DNA of 64,000 bases, from assembly GCA_963556145.1 (NCBI GenBank), contig OY744465.1, positions 2,294,001 to 2,358,000 on the forward strand. The letters run 5' to 3'. Positions 47,711 to 59,732 of this stretch are shown one piece after another. Made by a program: the position numbers and the translations under genes. Numbering within the stretch: the first letter of the stretch is position 1; each line of letters opens with the position of its first letter. Below the pieces are notes generated by a model. That model worked only from the letters and a program-made list of their open reading frames with translations, did not search any database and was not told where the DNA came from. This DNA is from Hygrocybe punicea (lineage: Eukaryota; Basidiomycota; Agaricomycetes; Agaricales; Hygrophoraceae).

Positions 47711-48832
47711 ATGAGTTTCCAGGATATCGAACCCGGCCTTGGCCACCCTTCTCGTGCTCCGTCATCATCACTTCCTCAGTCACGCGAAGACTCAGCTTTC
47801 CTCGGTCTCCAGTCATCCCTGTCTCTCCAAGTCTTCAAGATCAATTCCAATGTTCAGGGCATATTCAAGCTGGTCGATCAGTTGGGTACCCCGAAGGACT
47901 CCCCCAGCCTGAGGAAGAGCTTGTGAGCAACATGTTCATCAATCTGGACCATTAAATAGCAACTGTTGGCGTTCGGTCAAATTCTGTAGGCATGACCTCA
48001 CAGAGACAACTCGAGCTATGGCGAAGCGAGGGTCTGACGACTTGAAGAAGCTTTCGGCACTACAGGCGACGCTGGTAAATATCTTGGTCTCCGAGCCGTC
48101 AAAATCAGGATTGATCGCCTTGCACATCCTACCAGCCGCATCAGAAAACATCTCTTCAAAAGACTTCACACGACTTTCAGCTCTCACTGCTCGCATGTCA
48201 GCGTGCTCAACAGGTCAGCGCGGAACGCCAACGCACAGTGGTTGAAACGGTAAAGCTTGCCGTCGATGAAGACCGAACATCGTCAGTGTCTTGTCTTCGT
48301 GTCTTCGTCAATCTTTCCAGCAACGTTCATGGTGTGCTGCAGACAACCAAGTGAACCCGATCGCTCACCAGAACAACGTCAAGCCCAAATACTCCAATCG
48401 CAACTCTCACCTCACGAGCTCGCATACCAGGAATCGTTAATCCAAGAACGTGAACTGGAAATTCGCGAAATCGAGACCGGAATACACGAGCTTGCAGAGA
48501 TATTCCAGGATTTGGGTACTCTGGTCAATCAGCAAGGTGGAATGTTAGGTAGGTATAATCCTGGTTGTTTCAGCGTTTCCCATTCAACTGAGTATTCGTT
48601 CCTCTCAAGACAACATAGAGTCCAATTTACATGGAATCGCTACGGACGCATCCGGAGCAGCGGAGGAGCTCAGGACAGCTTCTAATTCTCAACGAAAAGC
48701 TGGCAGAAGAGCGGCTTGTCTAATGATCATTGTTGTCGTGGTGGTTGCTGTGGTTTTGTTAGCGGTATGTATATAGCTTCCTCATCTTTGCTACACGTCG
48801 GTTGCTCATGACTGGTATAGATCCTATCCTAA
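47711..48832 (+). CDS. PEP12: Endosomal/vacuolar Qa-SNARE (syntaxin Pep12-like)
   Basis: t-SNARE for traffic to the prevacuolar endosome. ATG at 47711 (MSFQDIEPGLGH, matching the Pep12 start MSFQDIE). Habc helices: LQVFKINSNVQGIFKLVDQL, LTETTRAMAKRGSDDLKKLS, and FQLSLLACQRAQQVSAERQR. The SNARE helix is QERELEIREIETGIHELAEI then FQDLGTLVNQQGGML, and after an intron DNIESNLHGIATDA. The tail anchor is LMIIVVVVVAVVLLAILS, with the final three residues in a separate 12-nt coding exon (48821-48832). About five introns, all frame-consistent. Confidence 0.9.
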
Positions 48833-49144
48833 ACTCTTGTATCTTCTCCCTTTATCCTGATTTTCGTCCACGTGTGGACAAGGACTCTTTGCATATAGTT
48901 CTATTTCTGTTTAATCGTGGTACATCAACGCGTGCTCCACAACTATGTTTATCATATACCTATGGATAGTGCGGGACCACCGTTTCCTACGTACTTTGGC
49001 GGAGCACCGCTTACACCTTCAATATTTGAACGCTCTCGCACAACATAGGTTAACACTTTCTAAGATATCAGTGTCAAGGCAGCGAAGGTTCCAACAACCG
49101 CTGCAATTGTACAACGACGAAAGAATGTGAGATGTCTTATTCCC
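48833..49144. other. Convergent spacer PEP12/MAS1
   Basis: 312 bp with the 3' flanks of both genes. No coding evidence beyond short chance frames. Confidence 0.5.
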
Positions 49145-50744
49145 TTAGTGAATCAGGGACGACATGTCCGCGCGAATGCGGTTGTAATCTAGAAGGCCTT
49201 CGATACTACCCAGCCCAGTGAGAGCAATCTGAAATATATTGTAAGACGAACGGTCGAGTTTTATTTTGCGAGTTTTGGCTCACATCTTTATCCCATAGAT
49301 ACTTTTGTGCGACTCGTTGAATGTCCGCACTAGAGACGGCATCAACGGCATTCTCAATCTGCTTTGGGGTGAATCTACGTCCACTCGTCACGAGCTGCCT
49401 CCCGATATCTTCCGCTACCGCTGTGGTGCCGTCTAAACTGAGGAGCAACCCCGCTTTGAGCTGGCTCTTGGCTCTCTCGACTTCGATGTCTGTGGGCGCA
49501 ATGGACATCCTGGTCCATTCCTTCAACGTAAAGTGGACCAAGTCGTCGAGGTTCATGAGGTTTTCCGAGGTCAGATAGATACCCCAGAGGCCAGTGTCGG
49601 AATATGAAGTGGAGAATGACATGAAGCTGTTGGCGAGATTGTTTGAAGAGATGATGTGGGAAAGATGCGACGAGAGCAAAGGCGAAGAACCCAGGGAGCG
49701 ATCCCAGTTGCCAATGATAGATTGCATCACCATCATAGGGAAGTAGTCCGGTGAACTCCAGCTGACACCCTCCACAGCGATGGCAATGTGCGCCATGGGC
49801 ATGTCGTCGTCGCGTATGCGAACTTCGGACCCCACAAAAGTAGTTTTTGGATGAGCTAAGCGGCCGAGAGGGATGGGTTTGGGAGAGACTGGAAGTGTGG
49901 CGAAGTGTTTTGTGGCAAGCTGGACGAGCTCTTGGTGGTCAACACCACCAGTTCCGACAAGAACCATGCGGTCAGCTGTATAATTCGTCTGGATATATGA
50001 AGTCAGGTGTTCTCGTTTGATCGATAGAATATTATCCTTGGGTCCAAGGATGGTCCTGCCCAGCGGTTGGCCTGTATGATGATGATGATGATTACTGAGA
50101 TAGAGCAGACATCACATATGGAACGTAGAGCTAACCTTGAAATGCAACAGCATGCAAATGATCAAAAACGACCTCTTCGAGCTGCTTATCAACCTCCTGC
50201 TGTTCTCTCAATATCACATCACGTTCCCTCTCTATTGCAGTGGGTTCAAGCTTCGAATTTTGCAGTATGTCGCTAATGATGTCCACGGCGGTGGGAACGT
50301 CCTTGCGGAAACTTTTGGCATAGTACACTGTCTGTTCGCGAGAGGTGTACGCATTCAAGTGTGCTCCGAGATTCTCAACCTCGAGTTCCAATGAATGCTG
50401 GCTCCTCCGGCCAGTCCCCTTGAATGCCATGTGTTCCAAGAAATGAGCTGTGCCGTTGGTCGCGTCCGTTTCCGCTCGCGAGCCAGCGTCTATCCATACC
50501 CCAACGGTGGCGGTTTGTGCATGCGGCTGGACCTCCGTTGCAATTGTAAGGCCGTTGGAAAGTGTAGAAATCTCGGTGGCTGGACCGGGGACGTTGACAG
50601 CGGTTGCGAATGATCGCAAGGGCCGCTACGTGGTTGACCTGTAATTATTTCGGTGCAGCAATGAAGTAGATAAATGCTCACTGAATTGCCCGCTGCACTC
50701 CTGAGAGCACGCCGAAGCGACGCGGTCACCGCTCGATGAACCAT
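49145..50744 (-). CDS. MAS1: Mitochondrial processing peptidase, beta subunit
   Basis: Zinc metalloprotease that removes presequences in the matrix. ATG at 50744; [20 protein letters not shown] is an Arg-rich presequence, followed across an intron by [12 protein letters not shown]. The inverted zinc site HFLEH is in [15 protein letters not shown], and the distal Glu ligand is in [15 protein letters not shown]. Peptidase M16 blocks: [70 protein letters not shown] and [11 protein letters not shown]. It keeps the catalytic residues that the alpha subunit lacks, so it is beta. Ends MSSLIH at 49145. Divergent from the CoA-transferase gene. Confidence 0.94.
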
Positions 50745-50882
50745 TGGAGGCTTGTCTATGTACAAAAAAACTTGGTCGGAAAATAACGGCCAGGCCAAGG
50801 AGAGCGGAGTTGAAACTTGCCAAATTGAGCCAAGTGCTCGAGTTTTGTAGACCACTGATTCTGATTGGTATTCTTGTCAACC

Positions 50883-52844
50883 ATGAAGCTGCTGTCATGT
50901 CGACTGACAAACTTGTCAGTAGAAAATTCTCTTGGGCCCGCTTCCAAGCTATTGCAACCAGGTAAAGAACCGGGGCGGTTTCGACTCGGAAGGGACATAT
51001 CCACCGCCATCGATGACCCCATCGCGCCTGCCGCAGCTCTTTGGGTTGCGAATGGATTGCCTGTGACAACATTATCACGGTTGAAATTGAGCGAGGAGCC
51101 TGATCCCGTCGTAAACTCTTCATTTAAGCTCGGAACTGCTGCTCAGGCAAGCATTGCATAGCGTCTGTGGCTTTCTGTTCTGATTGGCATTCGCAAACAA
51201 CTTGAAGACGGCGATTGGGCTTTCTGGACTCTCTGCCGCTCATTTTCACGCGCTCAAGACTGGAGTTCACCAAGATGTCACTGTGGATGCTCGCCATGCT
51301 GTTCTAGATTTCAGTCGGCATAGCTTCAGACTTCTGCTTTTTTGTGAATTTATGTGACAAATCGATTGTATTTTAGAAAGCGAAATGTGGTACACTGTGG
51401 ACGGCAGGCTCACCGGATCTGCAACTCAATTTATATGGGACGAGCTTGCTGGGATATATCGCACCAAAGACCACAGTTTCGTGCGGATTCATACCAACTT
51501 TCCTCAGTACGCGTGCTTTCGTTTATTGGGATATTTTACTCGGCCTTGATACTCCCCCTTGTGACAGTCATAGGCAGGGCATTTTAGATATTCTGAAATG
51601 CGAGCCCAACCGGGATTCTGTGGCGAAAGCCCTCCTCAAATGGGATGCTGTAGAATTTGAGACAGAGGCTGCGTCTCGACATATGTGTGCTACTGCACTC
51701 AGATCATTCGACGAATGGGACGCACACCCTCAGGGACTAGCCGTAGCTAACACGCCCCCTGTTACCCTTGTCAAGATTGGTGAAGCTCCTAAAAGGGTGG
51801 TGGGGCCTCATCAGAGCCTCCCTTTAGGAGGCGTTCGTGTTCTGGATTTGAGCAGAGTTCTTGCTGGTCCCATTTGCGGCAGAACTCTTGCTGGTCAATA
51901 CCAGTTCTCCATGGCATGCAACCTGTATTAACTATACCAACGACAGGGTTTGGCGCCGACGTCCTCTTGGTAACCTCGCCAAACCTCCCGGGAATACCTC
52001 TCCTAGATGTCGAGACTTCTCGTGGAAAACGCACCACGCAACTCGATCTCAACCTTGCTTCAGACCGCCAAATGTTAACCCCACTGGTCAAGGAAAGCGA
52101 TGTCTTTTTACAAACGTATAGACCTGGGGGTCTAGCTGACAAAGGGTTTGGCCCTGAAACTCTGGCTAAGGCACGGCCTGGAATTGTGTATGCTAGCTTG
52201 AGCGCGTATGGCTGGGAGGGCCCTTGGAAGGACCGTCGAGGAGTTGAGTGTTTCCCACTTCCGAGACGCTGTAAATATTTACTGTCCCCGTATAGTTCGA
52301 TTCTCTGGTTCAGACGGCTATGGGGTTAAACGTTGCTGAGTCTCAGGCTTACGCTGCTTATACGGGCGGGACATCACATTTGCCAAAAGTTCTGCCTATG
52401 CAGGCTCTTGACCATTCTGCGGCGTATATGCTTGCCTTTGGCATCCTCACTGCTCTTAGCAGAACAATCACGGTGCATCTTCATCTCCAAATTCTTCCAA
52501 ACCGAATCTGATTCATGGAACAGGAGGGTGGTTCGTGGGAAGTTCTGGTCTCCCTTGCTGCAGTGGGTCACTGGATGCGTTCTCTGGGCCGCGTGAGCCC
52601 AAGAATTGCATTCGGAAAAGGCAGGCCATTACCTCCTCGTGTGATACCGCAGCACCCAGAAATCGCTGCACTGGCCACGACATACCATAAATCTCAAGGC
52701 AAATATGTCCAGGGCGAGGAGTGGGTTTCGTCGAGAATGTCGGCAATTAGACATGCTGCAGTTTTGTCTACCACACCTGTTAGGGTGGGTGAAGCACCGA
52801 TGGTTTTGGATGCGCATGCACCTTCCTGGTTGCCCCGTCCCTAG
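50883..52844 (+). CDS. Class III CoA-transferase (CaiB/BaiF family)
   Basis: Transfers CoA between carboxylic acids. The start is uncertain: 50883 is the first plausible in-frame ATG, but a later start or an extra 5' exon is possible. Good coding begins at DDPIAPAAALWVANGLP. A 61-nt GC-AG intron (51147-51207) joins SSFKLGTAAQ to TAIGLSGLSAAHFHALKTGV. Then SVAKALLKWDAVEFETEAAS, LGGVRVLDLSRVLAGPICGR (a family block), DVETSRGKRTTQLDLN, VFLQTYRPGGLADKGFGPE, RPGIVYASLSAYGWEGPW, FDSLVQTAMGLNVAES and EGGSWEVLVSLAAVGHWM. Ends PSWLPRP. The 92-bp tandem arrangement with ETF-beta hints at a shared role in mitochondrial acyl-CoA catabolism, which is inference. Confidence 0.85.
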
Positions 52845-52936
52845 GATCCTACGGATGGCCTGCTTTTTTTGGAGGGCAATGTAAATTATGCCTAGTGTAC
52901 ATATTTTTTAAACTACTTCCTAATGGGACAGTACTA

Positions 52937-54146
52937 ATGTCCCGCTCCGTAATCACGTGCTCCTTTAAGCCCTGGTCCCGGAGTCTTCCAAAAGTAATGA
53001 GACCATCTTCTGCGCGTTTGCTGAATATTCTTGTCCCCGTCAAGCGGTGCCTCGTCTACTATTTCCTTTGCATATTATTGTTAACAAGTCCTTGCAGGGC
53101 GGTGGACTTTGCCGTCAAGATTCGCGTGAACCCGGAGCAGACTGGTATCGACCTCAATGTCAAACACTCCATGGTACGCAATGGTCTGGGCACATGCTGC
53201 TCTGTTCAATACTTTAATTTTTTTGAGTAGAACCCCTTTGATGAAATTGGTTTGACTTTCCCCGATTCACGCTGGTCGTAACATTATTCATCAATCCGAT
53301 CCATAACTAGCCGTGGAAGAAGCCGTGCGCTTACGGGAACGACTAAAGGATGCTGTCAAATCCATAAAAGTTGTCACGATTGGACCACCAAAGTCGGCTG
53401 AGACCCTTCGTACGGCACTCGCGATGGGTGCAGATTCCGCTATTCACGTTGAAATGCCGGACACTGCACTGTCGCCAGAGCCTCTCGGTGTAGCGAAAGC
53501 CTTGCGAGCCGTCATCGAGCGCCAGAAGGAAGGAGTAGATTTGGTCATTATGGGGAAGCAGGCCATCGACGACGATGCGGGACAGACCGGGCAGATGTTG
53601 GCTGGGTTATTGGGATGGTCCCAAGCGACATTCGCGAGCAAACTGGTTGTCGACACCGAAAAAAAGGTGGCAAACGTGACAACGGAGATTGATGGTGGAC
53701 TGCAGGAGTTATGCTGCCGGCTACCTCTAGTCGTGACTGCAGATTTGCGGTACGTGCAACCAAGACAAGTCGCGATATCAACTTTTACTGAGCAATTTGT
53801 CTATTCGCCGTAGATTGAACGGTAAATTTGTTTCCTTGTCAATGGAATCGGCACTCATCGTGTCCCATCCCCTCGTGTAGAACCACGCTACGCCTCACTG
53901 CCCAATATTATGAAAGCCAAGAAAAAGCCTTTCGAGAAACTTACGGCGGAGGAACTGGGCGTAGACCTTACACCACGACTAGAAATCCTCAAGGTAACTG
54001 AACCTCCGAAACGTGTAGGAGGCCAGAAGGTGACGTACCACATAATTGTTTTTAGTCAATGAGCCTTACGCATCGGCATCGGACAGGTCGAAAGTGTAGA
54101 CGAACTAGTGGCAAAACTCAAGGAGGCTGGAATTACCGCTGTCTAG
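52937..54146 (+). CDS. CIR1: Electron transfer flavoprotein beta subunit
   Basis: Beta subunit of the matrix flavoprotein that accepts electrons from acyl-CoA dehydrogenases (ETFB; yeast Cir1). ATG at 52937; the basic N terminus ([18 protein letters not shown]) could be a presequence, though ETFB often lacks a cleaved one. Blocks: [20 protein letters not shown] across an intron, [87 protein letters not shown] (ETF-beta signature) and a C-terminal [18 protein letters not shown]. Seven or so exons, frame-consistent to TAG 54146. Confidence 0.93.
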
Positions 54147-54560
54147 ATATATGCAAGTATACGTTCTATCACAAACTCGATACCTTGTCAACGCAGTTCT
54201 TGTGAGACGCTATAAACGGGTATTATTTCTACTGCGATCATGAGCACTTAGTCTCCCAAGGTCAGGCTATATCTGCAGAGCGAATACGCGTTAACCTCAC
54301 CGAGGAATTTCACCATAAATGAAAAAGTCCGTTCTATTCGTCAGATTACTGTTACAGAGTAACAAATAGAATGGAGAAAGAAAAACAATGGCGCGTTGAA
54401 ATATATCTCAAGGGCTACATGTAAAGCTGGGGAATAGCTCGTGAACATACCAATTACTGAAGTTGCGGGAAAGGAACGGCGAGGACGTAAACAAGAAAGA
54501 AAAACAAGCATGATGGAACAAGAAACTGATGACGGTTCATCTTTTTGGAACATCGATATT
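54147..54560. other. Convergent spacer
   Basis: 3' flanks of the ETF-beta and RING genes, 414 bp. No gene seen. Confidence 0.5.
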
Positions 54561-57500
54561 TTACGCCGGGGCTGAAGTGTGAATGCCTGGGCCATCTTCA
54601 GTAGACACTCCCTGAAGAAAGTACAAAATTATGAATACACCAGAAATGCCCATCTCAAGACAATGACTGACCTTTGAGCGGCACGCAGGACAATTATTCC
54701 GACCCGTCTGAAGCCATTTGTCAACACAGTTTTTGTGAAACGCATGCCTGCAAGCCAACAACCGAACGTCTTCCTCCGGCGCATAATCATCGAGACAGAT
54801 GAGACACTTCAAAAGTATGTGTTAATGCCCATCGCACCGGAATCTATGCCGGGGACAATAAACACACCTTATCCGTACAATTGGACGCAACTTTGCCCTC
54901 CTTTTCGTAGTCCGCTAACACTATGGGCTTCACCACCTCGAGACCGGACCTTTCAATTTCCTCTTTAGTAGCGGTCGGCGGCTTAACCTGGCCAAGGAGC
55001 TCGGCGAGATCCCTATTGCTTCGTCAGAATCTGCTTCTAGGAAATTGCGAAACATAAATCTTTACCACAAGGCTTCAAATGAGTCAAGAGTATTGGCTCC
55101 GGTGACGATATGGTGATCCGGTGGATAGTAACCTGAAAAATCCCAAACATTGAATGATCAACGAAAAGTGGACTATCCAGAGACTTACCTCCAATCACAT
55201 ATATCAAGAAAGTCCTTGATCCAGGACCTTCGCCCGGCTGAGTCCTGCTTGATGCGCCTCTCCGACCAGGTCTCAAGTTCCTGATCACATCTGCAGCACG
55301 CGAATGCCACCTCCTTCCACGCGGCGTCTCCCCTACCCCATTCTCATTCTCATTCTCAGGTCCGTTGGGGAAACCGTCAAAGTCCATATCATCGTCGAGA
55401 CCATCGTTCACGTTGGGTCTGACGTCTTCATTCACCCCGGTCGGTGGCTCCCGCGGACGGTGCATGTTAACAGATTGTAAACCGACAACGATGACGGGAA
55501 TGACGGCGTTATTGGGTCTGCCTTCAGTTGCAGGTGGTGTCTGTGGCGTGTTTTCAACCGTTGATGCTGAAGTTGAACCTTGAGGAGTGTCAGAGGCAGG
55601 TGCCGCGAAAGGTGCTGAACCCAAGGGACTGAGTGATGCAGGAATGCCTTGCGGATACGGCGAGGTAATCGGCGGGAAGCGATACAGCCGCCACCAATTG
55701 ATGCCTCCTCCAGGTCTATGTTCGGTTCGAGTTGCCGAGTTCGATACCAATGCTTGGGGAGTCCTCCCTGTTGCATCGGTATCAGGGGCGATGTGTTGAG
55801 GGATAAAAGGTGTAGGGTGTGTAGACGGTAGGACCGCATTGGATGACGTATTGGAAACGAGCATGGGCATATCATTATCGGGAGTCGCTGTAACCAAATC
55901 TTCTTCATCTTCGGCATCCTCGTCTTCGTCCTCATCTTCAGTATCGGACACGTCTTCAACGGCGGGCAGATGGTTTTCATCGATTTCAACGGGCACAGAG
56001 GTTGACATAATAGAAGCTGATGGTGCAGTAGTTGACGATGGGGTGATTGAGTTGCTATCTGCAGCGGGAGGTTGGCTAGTCGAATTGTGTGGAGTAGCAT
56101 CCTCTCCGCTTGTATTGGGCTGCGACAAAACCACTCGAAGCTCGGACTGCAAGTCCATCAGGAATCGCTCGAAGCTATCTTCGGGAGGCAACTGGCGCCC
56201 AGACCCACTACCCAACTGTGACCCGTCCCCACTTTCCCCATTTGCGCCATCTCCTATCTCATTCTCCCGCCGCGGAGGCCCAGCATCCCCATTAGCATCG
56301 CCTCCGATGCCCAATCCAAGATTAAACGCCCGAGCCATTTCAGCGAGCATCACCTCCCTTGCATCCATCGGCGTCCCATCAGGCCTCATCCTGTTGGGCA
56401 CCTGGGTTTCATTGACGGCACCGGTTGGCGGTGGGTTGGCGGTACGAAGCCCCAAACGTTCCCGCAAACTTCCCCACGCATGCCTCACTCGATCCCGGCC
56501 TCTTGCTCCCTGCCCGTGTGCCATATCAGAATCTGGGGCTCCTAGTCCGAATGGAAGACCACCCAAGCCTGCGGTTGGCGTCGGGGATGTTGGGCGTGTG
56601 GGCGATGCTTGGGTTATGGAACTGTCGGCAGGGCGGTGAGGTAAGCCGGAGGTGAAGATGGGTTCCGATGACCCTGTAAGAAGCGACGCAGCAGTAGCAG
56701 CAGCAGCCACACTATTTAGAATATACCGACAACAATCAGGTCAACAGGTACGATGACGAAAAAGAAACGATTACATACCTGAGAAGGGTGCCAAGAACAT
56801 CGATGCTGCTTGACGATATTGGACCGTTAGGTGTTGTACCTCGTTCATTTTCAGACGTCCTAGTAATCGAACCGGGACCAAAATTCACTCCGCCAGCAGT
56901 CGGGTGATCGGAGTCAGGCGTGAAAGTAGACCGAGAGCTGTTGATTTGCGAGCCAGAGGTATCGACGTCGGAAGACGGCGGTGATAGCATGCTTGCAGGT
57001 CGCGAACGTGGAATGAGAGCGGAAAGTCGGTTCCTGGTGCTATTGCCAGACCTGTCCGGAAACACTGGGGTGGATGGTCGCGGAGTGGACGAAGCACGAC
57101 GTCGCATGCCCAATTGATGCAACGAAAGGTTTGAACGGGATGGAGGAATGTCGTAGGCAGGTGCCGGTGGTTGAGAAGGTTGTGGAACATCTGTGGTGTG
57201 TACTACCCCTTGCACAACAACGAGAGTGCCGGGAGGAGGGAATTGTCGTGCTGGAATGGAAGGACTGGGATTAGGTTCGGCTGAGTCTGGTGGTGTAGAT
57301 TGCACCATCGAAACCGGAGATGGACTGGGAGCCAGGATATCACGGCTAGGTGTAGCGACTGATTCAAAGACATGACCAGGATTTTCGAAAGTACTTGGTC
57401 TGACGACATCTTCCGCAACATCAGTCCTAGATGGTCCCAATCTGTCGGAAAAAGACGTAGAGCCTTCTCCCTCCGCTGGGCTACCGGGCCATGGCCTCAT

Positions 57501-58199
57501 ATTACGACCAACATCGAGTATTTCCCCGGTATTACTGTGACCACCAGCACCGTCAGATGTTGAATCCGACGATGGAGGAACAGACTGTAGACCCGCGTCT
57601 AAGGTGGGGTTCGTAGAGGAGTGGGGGAAAGGTGTGGATGGACGATCCGGTGTGTTTTGAGAGGATGTTGATCCCGGAGGCGCTGCCGCCGAGTCGACGT
57701 ACGGAGGTAGAGAGGCTGAATCACCTTCGTCTTCCCTGGCTTTGCCCTTCCCAGTACTTTCGGGAGGAGGAGTTGATGGGTTAACAACCTCAGGGGTAGT
57801 GTTCTCTGCTTCAGATTGGACTGGATCAATAAGCGCACGAGCTTTGGACCAGCGCCTCGAGGTACACCAGCGCCTCCGCGAAGAACGCCTAGAAGTAGCA
57901 GGAATGGAAGACACCGAGTCGTTGACGGTGCTGCGGGCAGTATCATTGTCAGAAGTAGTCGTGCGTCGTTTGACGAGGTTTAAGATACTCTGGCGAACGG
58001 TTGATCGTGGGGAACGTTTGATAACGGGCTCAGGTGTTAGGGTAGCGCTTGAAGGAGGCAGGGACGACGAAGAGACATCGGGAAAATGGTTTGCAGTGGA
58101 AATGGGTTCGGCGGCGGCGATGGTGGTAGAATCAGATGGTGTGGATGGCGTCGAGTGAGGAAAATGTTCTGGAGACTTTCGAGAATTATTTTGACCCAT
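54561..58199 (-). CDS. RING-H2 E3 ubiquitin ligase with N-myristoylation motif
   Basis: Large, mostly disordered protein ending in a RING-H2 finger. ATG at 58199; MGQNNSRKS fits an N-myristoylation signal (Gly2, Asn5, Ser6, then basic residues). A long Ser/Pro/Thr region follows. An intron joins IDVLGTLL to SVAAAATAASLLTGS. Acidic run DTEDEDEDEDAEDEEDL. Conserved-looking blocks: GGGINWWRLYRFPPI, VIPVIVVGLQSVN, RTFLIYVIGGYYPPDHH and LDSFEALWDLAELLGQ. The RING is CLICLDDYAPEEDVRLLACR, HAFHKNCVDKWL then CPACRSK, with C3H2C3 ligands complete. I expect a membrane-tethered E3; targets are unknown. Ends TSAPA at 54561. Confidence 0.85.
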
Positions 58200-59732
58200 G
58201 TTCGGCGGTGTGTATATACCGTAGGGGACGCGCAGCGACTTGAAGACTAGTAGTGGATATAAACAAGGAGGAACGAAGGATTGACGTGGAGAGGTTGCGA
58301 CTGGTACAATTGGCGGGACAATTGGAGCCAGTCAAAAAAGATTAGACAGAGAAGATCAGAGGAAAGAAAGAGAAAAATATGGAGCTGGGCCGTCAACTAT
58401 GAACAGTGTTGGCTATTTGTTGGAGAAGATTGCCGAGAACGATGTCGCTGACGACGACAAGGAGCTCTCGCAAGTTTGGGCGTAGCTCAGCCTGAGTAAT
58501 ACTGTCGCCACAGCCACGGCTGTGACACATGTGGCGGTTACCGCCCCCAAACAGACCCGGTTTCGACCTCACTCACTCGATTTACAGTGACCCTCGCAGA
58601 GACTTCATCCGCCGTGTCACTGCAGTCAAAAAGGCCTTATTTTCAACATTTGTCCACTACATGATCTTGGTCACGGAGCCACAGTTCTTCCTCCTGGAGG
58701 TCGATACTTAATATCACGACAAGTTGGTTGGGTCCGAGCACGTCTTCATCAGCTCATTTCTATGTATCCGAAATGCAGATCTACCGGGGTCTGTCACGGA
58801 ACCGAAAGTGTAGTGGAATACTTGGACATCGCCAAGAAGCTTCTGTTAACGCGCAACCTGCAACTCGTGAGTTGGAACACAATTGCAACGTCAGGATCGC
58901 ATAAATGCTTTTTTGGGCTCCCCATCTTCGCCGTCGCAATCTTGACATAGATTTCCCCTTTTAACTGATGGTTTTGAATATGGCGTGGATTCTGCCTCGT
59001 CTCTTCAAACACACTTCAGCAGAACAGGCTCCCTCAGCAGTCAGGACATTGTTCTTTCTAAACGAACCCGTGACGCCTTTGCGACCATTGACGTCGCAGT
59101 CATCCGCACAGGGTGTCTTTCAGAGAGCGTAGCCGACATAGTTCTGTTCTGTTGAAGTGAGTCTGGTTGTCGTATTTAAGCATGGATCAGCCCATAATCT
59201 TCTGACATCTCCGACTAAAAGGTGCTCAGTCGCAAAGCGCGACTAATGATCAACCTCCTTGACAGTGAATGGCATTATGCAGCTCGGGTATGATCAGCCA
59301 TGTACTAGGAAAACATGATTCTAATGATACAGTACTGTTTAGGTTGCGTGTCATATTTTGAATCTACATTTCGCACGAGTTCCGCGCAAACTCTAGGGCA
59401 CATGAACGTAGCTCCTGATGACTTTATCAAAGCAGCTGTCAACATGCAAGAGCTGTAATTTGGAGCGTATTCGATGTCTCGACCTGGTGGCATTTAAAAT
59501 ATGCTTCATAAATCGGTATAGGATCCGTCATATTTACGGCAATCGGAAGGTTCGACTGCACCGAAATCTCTGTGTGGAACTAGATTTTCTGAGCCAATTA
59601 TAAGTTTGGAATCAGATTTGACAATGTCTAAAAAAACATAAGATATTGCAATGAATTGCCTTTTTTGTCGGTTCCTGAGCGGAGTGATAAGTCTTATCAT
59701 GATGTCACCCACCTCTCTTCCAACCCATCACC
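58200..59732. other. 1.5-kb region without a confident gene
   Basis: Upstream part is the promoter of the RING gene. Contains an inverted repeat cacagcc-ac-ggctgtg near 58509. Plus-strand frames at 58529-58711 (KKALFSTFVHYMILVTEP) and 58762-58950 look weakly protein-like but have no family signature or consistent splicing. Possibly gene remnants. Confidence 0.4.
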
